Assembly (NCBI GenBank): GCA_028866435.1
Contig: JAGWIC010000033.1
Location: 1-32,000, forward strand
DNA: 32,000 nt
Direction: 5' to 3'
Source: Lysobacteraceae bacterium
Lineage (GTDB): Bacteria > Pseudomonadota > Gammaproteobacteria > Xanthomonadales > Rhodanobacteraceae
The position numbers were made by a program, and so were the translations under genes. This document shows, one piece after another, positions 25,400-32,000 of the stretch; position 1 is the stretch's first letter, and every line of letters begins with the position of its first letter. The notes below the pieces were generated by a model, which saw only the letters and a list, made by a program, of their open reading frames with translations, made no database searches and had not been told where the DNA came from.

Positions 25400-27775
25400 C
25401 TACCGCAGCGTATCGAGCAGGCGCCTGGCGACGTCCTGCTGGGTCTGGGAGCCTTCCTTGATCACCTCGCCCAGCATCGCGCGCGCGCCATCGGCATCGC
25501 CCATGTCGACATAGGCGCGCGCCAGGTCGAGCTTGGTATCGACCGGATCGTCGCTGAACTCGGTGATGTCGAAACTGTGGTCGTCCTCCGCGAAGCCGTG
25601 GCTGGCGGATGCCGCCGGCCGGCTTGCGCCATCGCCCGACGCCGGCTCGGCGTGACCGGCCAGCGGATGCGGCACCGCCGTCGCGGCCTCGTCCGCGGCC
25701 GTCGCATGATGGGCCTGCGCCGAATCGCCAGGCGCAGGCTGGGTCAGGTCGAAGTTGAAACTGTACTCGCTGACTTTCTTCGGCCCGCTGGACGGCGGCG
25801 GCACGGACGACACCACCGTAGGCGCGTCATGTTCGTGGCCGTAGTCGTCGATGTCGAACGCATGGTGTGCCTGCGCCCCCTCGGGCACGGCCGCCTCGGT
25901 ATGGTGATCGAACAGCGGATGACCTGGAACGAGGTCCTCGCCCATGTGCACCACGTCCTGCCACTCGTCCTGGTTGGGGTCGGTGATATGCGCGTGCATG
26001 GCCTCGGCGGCGGCCTCGAAGCGCTCGACGTCGCGGCGCGAGTAGTACAGCGCCACCAGCTCCAGGTGCAGGTCGATGTCGTCCGGGTGTTCGGCGAGCT
26101 GGTCGAGCAATTCGTCCTGATCGATGTCCGCATGGCTCGCGTCGTCGCCTTCCGGCAGCGCGGCGGGACTGAAGCGGTCGGCCAGCGACGGGGCCGTCCT
26201 CGCCGCGGCGGCCTTGGCCGGTGACTTGCCCTTGCGCCCGCGCAGGCCCAGCAAGATCAGCAGCAACAAGGCGGCAGCGCCAGCGGCCCACGCCCAGGGC
26301 TGCATGTACCACGGCGTCTCGGCCGTCTGTCGCGGCGCCGGCTTGACGACCGGCTTCGCGGCCGGCTTGCGCACCGGCGGCGTGGCCACCTTGGCCACCG
26401 CCGGCGCGGGTGCTGCCGCCGTGCTGGCGACCGCCGGCGCGGACGCCGTGGCCGCAGCGGCCGGCTTGGGTGCCGTGGCGGCCACGGCCGGCGCGTTCGT
26501 CGTCGCCGCGCTGCCCGAAGCCGCCGGGGCCGCGCTGGCGGCTTTTGCCGGCGAGGCTTCCGGCCGCGTGACCACGGTCGGCACCACGGCCTTTGCCGCC
26601 GCGGCAGCGGCCTGCGTGCTCGCCGCCTTGCGCGCTTCGGCCAGCTTGTTCTGCAACGCGGCGATTTCATTGTCCTTCAGCGACAGCAGGCGTTCGTTCT
26701 TGCCGTTGATGTCGGTGAGGTCCTTGAGACGCGATTTCAGGTCATTGCTCTGCTGCTGCAGGCTGGCCACCGACTCCTGCGCGCGCAGCAGATCCTGGCG
26801 CAGGCCGGCGACCGACTGCTTGCCCTTGCCGCCGACGTTGTTGCCCTGGCTGCCGGCACCGCCTTCCTTCGGCGGCACCAGCGCAAGGCGGTCCTCGACC
26901 GTGCCGGCGTGGCCGCCGGGGGAGCTCGAGGCCTTGGCGCGGGTCGCGGCGTCAGCCACCACCGCCGGCTTGCGCGTGGCACTCGCACGCCAGTCGCTGT
27001 TCTGCCGCCTGACTTCGGCGATCGCCGCGGCCAGCGACATCGCCTGCGCCTGCGCCGCGGTCGGCACCCGCAATACCGCGCCGCGCTTCAATGCATTGAT
27101 GTTGTCGCGGTAGAACGCATCGGGGTTGGCCTGCTTCAGGGCCAGCATCATCTGCTGCACATCGACCCCTGCCGGTGCCGTGCTGCGGGCGATGCCGGAC
27201 AATGTCTGCCCCGCGGCGACCGGGCCATACTGCCCATTCCCGGCGACCACGGCCGGTGGCATCACGGCGGGCCTGGCTATCCTGGCCGTCGCCGGCTTCG
27301 CCGCAGGCGCCGGGGGCGCCACCCGCGGCGCGGCGGGCCTGGTGGCCGCCGCCGCGACGGCTGCGACCGGTGCCGGGCCGGTGCCCGGCGGATCGAGCAG
27401 GATCGCGAACTCGCGCACACTCTTGCCGGCGCTGCCGTTGACTTCGATCAGCAGGTCCAGATACGGGTCATCCACTGCCTCGGTGCTGGTGATGCGGATC
27501 ACCTTGGTCCCCGCGGCGGTGCTCGCCACGGCGAAATGCAAGGGAATGGTGGTGCGGCCGCCGACAATGCCCGCCCGCTGGAACTCGTCGCCGGAAGCCA
27601 GCTTCACCGTCAGGTTCTTCAGCTCTGCGGCGTCGGCGGGATGCAGCGGAATCTCCGCCAGCAAGGGTTGCCCGAGCGCCGACTTGACCTGGACCTGCCC
27701 CAGATCCAGCGCGAAGGCAGGGCTACTGCCAAGCACCAATGCCAGCAACATCGACAATTTCAACGAACGATTCAT
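25400..27775 (-). CDS. fimV: Pilus assembly and polarity protein FimV
   Basis: The 791-residue inner-membrane protein organises the cell pole, type IV pili and twitching in related bacteria. A signal peptide (1-22) is followed by the conserved FimV N-terminal domain (about 23-130) and a LysM-like segment (about 183-238: YGPVAAGQTLSGIARS, ending VLRVPT). A coiled coil lies at about 322-386, then an Ala/Pro/Lys-rich linker (about 387-485) and one membrane segment (about 493-511). An acidic cytoplasmic part follows, with a FimV C-terminal TPR-like motif (about 744-790: TKLDLARAYVDMGDADGARA). The start ATG 27773-27775 precedes the signal. It is probably transcribed alone. Confidence 0.95.
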   Translation of the reverse strand: MNRSLKLSMLLALVLGSSPAFALDLGQVQVKSALGQPLLAEIPLHPADAAELKNLTVKLASGDEFQRAGIVGGRTTIPLHFAVASTAAGTKVIRITSTEAVDDPYLDLLIEVNGSAGKSVREFAILLDPPGTGPAPVAAVAAAATRPAAPRVAPPAPAAKPATARIARPAVMPPAVVAGNGQYGPVAAGQTLSGIARSTAPAGVDVQQMMLALKQANPDAFYRDNINALKRGAVLRVPTAAQAQAMSLAAAIAEVRRQNSDWRASATRKPAVVADAATRAKASSSPGGHAGTVEDRLALVPPKEGGAGSQGNNVGGKGKQSVAGLRQDLLRAQESVASLQQQSNDLKSRLKDLTDINGKNERLLSLKDNEIAALQNKLAEARKAASTQAAAAAAKAVVPTVVTRPEASPAKAASAAPAASGSAATTNAPAVAATAPKPAAAATASAPAVASTAAAPAPAVAKVATPPVRKPAAKPVVKPAPRQTAETPWYMQPWAWAAGAAALLLLILLGLRGRKGKSPAKAAAARTAPSLADRFSPAALPEGDDASHADIDQDELLDQLAEHPDDIDLHLELVALYYSRRDVERFEAAAEAMHAHITDPNQDEWQDVVHMGEDLVPGHPLFDHHTEAAVPEGAQAHHAFDIDDYGHEHDAPTVVSSVPPPSSGPKKVSEYSFNFDLTQPAPGDSAQAHHATAADEAATAVPHPLAGHAEPASGDGASRPAASASHGFAEDDHSFDITEFSDDPVDTKLDLARAYVDMGDADGARAMLGEVIKEGSQTQQDVARRLLDTLR

Positions 27776-27828
27776 GCGTGTTCCCCCGAACGATCTCTGG
27801 CGCAAAGCGGCTATTGGACACGACCGCG

Positions 27829-27858
27829 GTGGCGGCTACGGTGGCAATCTGCCGCCAC
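27829..27858 (-). other. Hairpin in the fimV leader
   Basis: GTGGCGGC (27829-27836) pairs with GCCGCCAC (27851-27858) around a 14-base loop, about 55 bases before the fimV start. A TATAAC on the minus strand just upstream may be a -10 box, without a clear -35. Role unknown. Confidence 0.35.
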
Positions 27859-27964
27859 TTTAGTTATATGCAGGGCAATCAACAATAGCCGCGGCGAATA
27901 CTTGCAAGACATTGTTCCCACTTCTTCTCACCGGCGCCGCCCCGCCTGCGCGGACTGGCCAGGG

Positions 27965-28270
27965 TCAGCGCGGGTCGGCGGCCTGACTCCCCTGCAGCGC
28001 CTCCAATTGCCTGCGCAATGCGCTGATCGCCTGGTCCTGCCGCTGCAGGCGCTCCGCCGCCTGCCTGCTGCGGGCCTCCTGCGCGGCCACGTCCTGTCGC
28101 AGGCGCAGCACCTCCGAGCGGTTGCGTGCCAGCCGCCGGTCCATCGTGTGCAGGGGCCGCGCGGCGGTCCGGGCCGGCAACTGTGGATGGGGCGGCGGCG
28201 CGGAGGCGTGTGCCGCCACCACAAGCGTCATGAAGAATGCCGGATAAACAATAAGTTGCGCTCTGGTCAT
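27965..28270 (-). CDS. Small secreted coiled-coil protein
   Basis: The 101-residue product begins with a signal-like sequence (basic MTRA, a hydrophobic core to about residue 18, cleavage likely after HASA at 24). A short Pro-rich stretch follows, then a charged heptad-like helix from about 47 to 95 (RNRSEVLRLRQDVAAQEARS and RLQRQDQAISALRRQLEALQ). It starts 8 bases after the asd stop, so it is probably co-transcribed with asd, and it precedes fimV. I do not recognise the family. A periplasmic partner role for FimV is a guess from position. The ribosome site (AGAAG) is weak. Confidence 0.65.
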   Translation of the reverse strand: MTRAQLIVYPAFFMTLVVAAHASAPPPHPQLPARTAARPLHTMDRRLARNRSEVLRLRQDVAAQEARSRQAAERLQRQDQAISALRRQLEALQGSQAADPR

Positions 28271-28278
28271 TTTTTCTT

Positions 28279-29310
28279 CTAAAGATAGTTCTCGACAAGG
28301 ATTTCGGCAATCTGCACCGCATTCAGGGCCGCGCCCTTGCGGATATTGTCCGAGACGACCCACAAGTCCAGCCCACGCTCGTGCGAGATGTCTTCGCGAA
28401 TGCGCCCGACGAACACCGCATCCTTGCCGGCCGCCTCGCCCACCGGGGTCGGGTAGCCACCGGGCTTGCGCTCGTCGACCAGTACCACGCCAGGCGCCTG
28501 GCGCAGCAGGTCGCGCGCCTGTTCGACCGTGATCTTGTCGCTGGTTTCGATATGCACAGCCTCGGAGTGGCCATAGAAAACCGGCACGCGCACGGCCGTC
28601 GGATTCACCTGGATCGACTCGTCCTCGAGGATCTTGCGGGTCTCCCACACCAGCTTCATCTCTTCCTTGGTGTAGCCGTTGGGCAGGAAATCGTCGATCT
28701 GCGGGATCACATTGAACGCGATCTGGGCGGCGAATTTCTTGCCCGGCTCCACGCTTTGGAAGTTCAGCAGCGCCGCCGTCTGCCGTCCGAGCTCTTCCAT
28801 GCCGCTGCGGCCGGCACCGGACACGGACTGGTAGGTGGCCACGTTGATGCGCTCGATCTGCACGGCCCGATGGATCGGCGCCAGCGCCACCAGCATCTGC
28901 ATGGTCGAGCAATTGGGGTTGGCGATGATGCCGCGCGTGGTGTACTGCGCGATCGCGTGCGGATTGACCTCGCTGACCACCAGCGGGATATCGTCCTGGT
29001 AGCGGAATTCGGAGGTGTTGTCGATCACCACCGCGCCGGCCGCCGCGGCGCGCGGCGCATGCTCGCGGCTGACCGAACCTCCGGCGGAGAAAAACGCGAT
29101 GTCGACCCCGCTGAAATCGTAGGTGTCGAGCAACTGCACGGTAACCTCCCCGCCGGCGAAGCGGACCTTGCCGCCGGCCGAGCGCTCGCTGGCCAGCGGC
29201 ACCAGCTCACTGACCGGGAAATTGCGCTCGGCAAGGATCGACAGCAAGGTCTCGCCAACGGCACCGGTCGCACCGACCATGGCAACTTTGTAACTGCTCT
29301 TCTGACTCAT
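28279..29310 (-). CDS. asd: Aspartate-semialdehyde dehydrogenase
   Basis: The 343-residue enzyme reduces aspartyl phosphate to aspartate semialdehyde, the branch point to lysine, diaminopimelate, threonine and methionine. VAMVGATGAVG (9-19) binds NADP, C134 in NPNCSTMQM is the catalytic cysteine, and the block around SVSGAGRSGMEEL is typical. Length fits the family. It is placed before fimV as in Pseudomonas. Confidence 0.97.
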   Translation of the reverse strand: MSQKSSYKVAMVGATGAVGETLLSILAERNFPVSELVPLASERSAGGKVRFAGGEVTVQLLDTYDFSGVDIAFFSAGGSVSREHAPRAAAAGAVVIDNTSEFRYQDDIPLVVSEVNPHAIAQYTTRGIIANPNCSTMQMLVALAPIHRAVQIERINVATYQSVSGAGRSGMEELGRQTAALLNFQSVEPGKKFAAQIAFNVIPQIDDFLPNGYTKEEMKLVWETRKILEDESIQVNPTAVRVPVFYGHSEAVHIETSDKITVEQARDLLRQAPGVVLVDERKPGGYPTPVGEAAGKDAVFVGRIREDISHERGLDLWVVSDNIRKGAALNAVQIAEILVENYL

Positions 29311-29349
29311 GGGTAAGCTTCTTTGTCCAGTTGTGGGTGGCTGCGCCGG

Positions 29350-30345
29350 TCACGACGCCAGCACATGGGGGTTGAGGATGGTGGGTGGCCGCCCCGCGTG
29401 CGGGCCATGGCCGAACAGCGCCAGCACATTGTCGACCGCCAGCGCAGTCATCGCCCGGCGGGTATCCCGGCTGGCGCTGGCGATATGCGGGCTGAGCAGC
29501 ACATTATCCTGCCGCAGCAGGTCCGGGTGCACCAGCGGCTCGCCTTCGAACACGTCCAGCGCGGCGGCGGCCAGCCGCTGCTGGCGCAGCGCCGACGCCA
29601 GCGCCGCGTCGTCCACGACACCGCCGCGGGCGACGTTGACCAGCACCGCCGACGGCTTCATCAGCGCCAGCTCGGCCGCGCCGATGGCGTGTCGCGTCTG
29701 CGCGGTCAGCGGCAACGCCAGCATCAGGAAGTCCGATTCGCGCAGCAGCCGCTCCTTGTCGACGTAGCCGGCGTGGCATTCGCGTTCGTCCCCCGCGGGC
29801 AGGCGCGAACGGTTGTGGTAGATCACCGGCATGCCGAAACCGGCGGCGCGACGGGCGATCGCCTGGCCGATCCGGCCCATGCCCAGGATGCCCAGCGTGC
29901 GGCCGCGCATGTCCAGCCCCAGCCAGGCAGTGAACTCGGTGGCATGCCAATGGCCTTCGCGCAACCAGCGCTCGGCGGCATTCATCCGGCGCGCCACCCC
30001 GAGCATCATGGCCCAGGCGTAATCGGCCACGCTCTCGTTGAGCACGTCGGCCGTATTGGAGGCGGCGATGCCGGCCGCGCTCAGGGCCGCCAGGTCGAGA
30101 TTGTCGTAGCCGACGCCGAGGTTGGCGACGATGCGCAGGCGCGTCGCCGCCGCCACCTCCGCCGCGCCGATGCGTTCCTTCAGGCCCACGATGGCCGCAT
30201 CCTGGCCGGCCAGCCTGGCGGCGAGCTCGGCGCCGCTGAACACCTGTTCGACGGGCTCCTCGGTGACCTCGAAGTACGGCTCCAGCCGGGCCACGATATC
30301 GGCAAAGGTGGGACGCGAAACCCACACCCGCGGCTTGCCACTCAT
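29350..30345 (-). CDS. D-2-hydroxyacid dehydrogenase (GhrB-like)
   Basis: The 331-residue protein interconverts 2-keto acids and D-2-hydroxy acids. The nucleotide site GILGMGRIGQ is at 152-161, and NRS at 178-180 suggests NADPH use. Catalytic residues are R240 (VNVARGG), E269 (DVFEGEP) and H287 (LSPHIAS). The form is close to glyoxylate/hydroxypyruvate reductase, with gluconate or keto-acid reduction as other options. It occupies the location of pdxB in E. coli but is shorter and not PdxB. It is separated from asd by 39 bases and from aroC by 27 bases. Confidence 0.88.
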   Translation of the reverse strand: MSGKPRVWVSRPTFADIVARLEPYFEVTEEPVEQVFSGAELAARLAGQDAAIVGLKERIGAAEVAAATRLRIVANLGVGYDNLDLAALSAAGIAASNTADVLNESVADYAWAMMLGVARRMNAAERWLREGHWHATEFTAWLGLDMRGRTLGILGMGRIGQAIARRAAGFGMPVIYHNRSRLPAGDERECHAGYVDKERLLRESDFLMLALPLTAQTRHAIGAAELALMKPSAVLVNVARGGVVDDAALASALRQQRLAAAALDVFEGEPLVHPDLLRQDNVLLSPHIASASRDTRRAMTALAVDNVLALFGHGPHAGRPPTILNPHVLAS

Positions 30346-30372
30346 CGGCGTGCTCCCCGGCGCATCGTCACC

Positions 30373-31461
30373 TCAGCCGATCCGCGGCGCGACCGCGCCC
30401 ACGTCGCCGCACTGGGCACGGTGGCGCAGCGCCTGGTCGATCAGCACCAGGGCCACCATCGCTTCGGCGATCGGGGTGGCGCGAATGCCCACGCAGGGGT
30501 CGTGACGCCCCTTGGTCACCACCTCGGCAGGCTCGCCGGCGAGGTTCACGCTGCGCCCCGGGATCAGGATGCTCGAGGTGGGCTTGAGCACGATCGAGGC
30601 GGTAACCGGCTGACCACTGCTGATGCCACCGAGGATGCCGCCGGCATGATTGGAAGCGAAGCCATCCATGCTCATCTCGTCGCGGTGCTGGCTGCCGCGC
30701 TGGCCGACCGCGGCGAAGCCGTCGCCGATTTCCACGCCCTTGACCGCGTTGATCGACATCAGCGCGCCGGCAAGCTCGCCATCGAGCTTGCCGTAGATCG
30801 GCTCGCCCCAGCCCGGCGGCACGCCATCGGCCACCACGTTGACCCGCGCGCCGACCGAGTCGCCGGATTTGCGCAAGGCGTTGATATACGTCTCCAGCGC
30901 CGGCACCTGGGCGGCATCGGGCCAGAAGAACGGGTTCTGCTCCACCGCCGACCAGTCGAAGCCGTCGGGGGTGATCTCGCCCATTTGCGCCAGATAGCCG
31001 CGGACGGTCACGCCATGCCGCGCGGCCAGCCATTTTTTCGCGACCACGCCCGCCGCCACCCGCATGGTGGTCTCGCGCGCCGATGAGCGGCCGCCGCCGC
31101 GCGGGTCGCGAATGCCGTATTTCTGCCAATAGGTGTAGTCGGCATGCCCGGGGCGGAAGGTCGACACGATGTCGCCGTAGTCCTTGCTGCGCTGGTCGAG
31201 GTTGCGGATCAGCAACGCGATCGGGGTGCCGGTGGTGCTGCCCTGATAGACGCCGGAGAGGATCTCCACCTCGTCGGCCTCGTGCCGCTGCGAGGTGAAG
31301 CGGCTGCGGCCGGTGGCGCGCCGCTCCAGGTCGGCGCGGAATTCCGCGGCGTCGAGCGCTAGCCCCGGCGGGCAGCCGTCGATGACGCAACCGATGGCCG
31401 GCCCGTGGCTCTCGCCGAACGTGGTGACAGTGAAAAGCTTGCCGAACGAGTTGCTGGACAC
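30373..31461 (-). CDS. aroC: Chorismate synthase
   Basis: The enzyme removes phosphate from EPSP to make chorismate, the precursor of all aromatic amino acids, using reduced FMN. The three signatures are visible: [19 protein letters not shown], the [11 protein letters not shown] block, and [25 protein letters not shown] shown by its key SQHRDE and NHAGGI. GTG 31459-31461 was chosen since [19 protein letters not shown] is the family start, giving 362 residues; an ATG at 31489-31491 would add ten. It feeds the pathway to which trpF, trpB and trpA belong. Confidence 0.95.
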   Translation of the reverse strand: MSSNSFGKLFTVTTFGESHGPAIGCVIDGCPPGLALDAAEFRADLERRATGRSRFTSQRHEADEVEILSGVYQGSTTGTPIALLIRNLDQRSKDYGDIVSTFRPGHADYTYWQKYGIRDPRGGGRSSARETTMRVAAGVVAKKWLAARHGVTVRGYLAQMGEITPDGFDWSAVEQNPFFWPDAAQVPALETYINALRKSGDSVGARVNVVADGVPPGWGEPIYGKLDGELAGALMSINAVKGVEIGDGFAAVGQRGSQHRDEMSMDGFASNHAGGILGGISSGQPVTASIVLKPTSSILIPGRSVNLAGEPAEVVTKGRHDPCVGIRATPIAEAMVALVLIDQALRHRAQCGDVGAVAPRIG

Positions 31462-31511
31462 GTGGTTTGGACGTCCGAAGGAAATCGCCACAGCTTAACG
31501 CGATGCGGCGC

Positions 31512-32000
31512 TCAGTGGGCCAACCGCTGTCCGGGCCATTCACGGGCCAGCAGCGCGAAGACCACATCGTCGACCCATTCGCCATGCAGGCGCAGGCTTT
31601 CACGATGGTGCGCCTCCTGCCGCATGCCGAGCGAACGCAACAAGGCCATGCTGGCCGCATTGCGCGGGTCCACCGAAGCGAGGACGCGCCGATGCCCCAG
31701 CGGGCCGAACAACTGCCCAAAGACCTCGCGCAGCGCTTCGCCGGCGTAACCGCGCCCCTGCCAGGCCGGCGCGATGGTGATGCCGAACTCGACCGCACCG
31801 TCGGCATCCGCCGGCAGGTGCAGGCCCAGGTCGCCGATCAGGGCGCCGCCGTCACGCCGGCGTATCGCCCGCTGCACCCAGCGGCCGGGCGCCTCCGGCG
31901 GCGCGTGCGCCTGGCGTTCGATGAAGTCGCGCACCTCGGCCAGGCTGGCCGGGCGCCAGCCCTGGTAGCGGGAAACCGCCGGGTCGGCGCGATAGCCGAA
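31512..32000 (-). CDS. GNAT-family N-acetyltransferase, start outside window
   Basis: The frame is open from the right edge to the stop at 31512, giving at least 163 residues; the start lies beyond position 32000. The visible beginning is FGYRADPAVSRYQGW, typical of RimJ/RimL-type acetyltransferases. The acetyl-CoA site PAWQGRGYAGEALREV (Q/RxxGxG/A form) and the late RNAASMALLRSLGMRQEAHH are clear. Substrate unknown; small molecules or protein N-termini are possible. A GTG at 31932-31934 is an unlikely start since it would drop the first strands. Confidence 0.88.
   Translation of the reverse strand, partial: FGYRADPAVSRYQGWRPASLAEVRDFIERQAHAPPEAPGRWVQRAIRRRDGGALIGDLGLHLPADADGAVEFGITIAPAWQGRGYAGEALREVFGQLFGPLGHRRVLASVDPRNAASMALLRSLGMRQEAHHRESLRLHGEWVDDVVFALLAREWPGQRLAH

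Noticed and set aside
29350..30345. pdxB (erythronate-4-phosphate dehydrogenase)
   Set aside because: The location resembles E. coli pdxB, but the protein is about 50 residues shorter and lacks the extra C-terminal domain.
29323..31086. Long + strand frame opposite the 2-hydroxyacid dehydrogenase and aroC
   Set aside because: The minus-strand genes are unmistakable; the frame has no start signal or motif.

Overview
The window looks like the chromosome of a high-GC gammaproteobacterium of the Xanthomonadales, most likely Rhodanobacteraceae (Dyella/Rhodanobacter type). I infer this from the gene orders: yafS-rnhA-dnaQ opposite gloB-mltD; lon-hupB-two tRNAs-ppiD; and aroC-asd-fimV-truA-trpF with trpB, trpA and accD, plus a LysR regulator divergent from trpB. 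The species is not determined.

Positions 1-7306 are the right-hand end of an integrated phage-like element that runs off the left edge. Its first seven genes, all on the + strand, include two small excisionase-type DNA-binding proteins, a lambda gpI-like tail assembly protein and a large primase-helicase. The genes from the first excisionase-like protein to the primase-helicase are joined by 1-4 base stop/start overlaps. An AT-richer gap of about 350 bp follows. It carries tandem TGCAACAAG-type repeats, a strong hairpin and a promoter, and resembles a replication origin. A late-type cluster comes next: two unknown proteins, a small-terminase-like protein, and a large terminase whose ATPase and nuclease domains lie in two overlapping reading frames. 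No capsid, portal, integrase or lysis gene is visible. Regulators, primase-helicase, origin and terminase in this order recall a phage satellite (PICI-like), though a deleted prophage is also possible. The element stops just beyond the terminator of a tRNA-Ser(CGA).

Positions 7384-18217 are core chromosome. They hold tRNA-Ser, a PP2C phosphatase, the dnaQ/rnhA/yafS group reading left, gloB and mltD reading right, then ppiD, tRNA-Asp, tRNA-Val, hupB and lon reading left. The themes are replication fidelity, envelope maintenance and protein quality control.

Positions 18218-25240 hold accD and the split tryptophan genes. trpB and trpA are separated by a P-loop kinase-like gene overlapping both by 4 bases. 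trpF is overlapped by truA upstream and by a JmjC/cupin oxygenase gene downstream. A LysR regulator is divergent from trpB, in the arrangement of TrpI in Pseudomonas.

Positions 25400-32000 hold fimV, a small secreted coiled-coil protein, asd, a 2-hydroxyacid dehydrogenase, aroC and the partial start of a GNAT acetyltransferase, all reading left.
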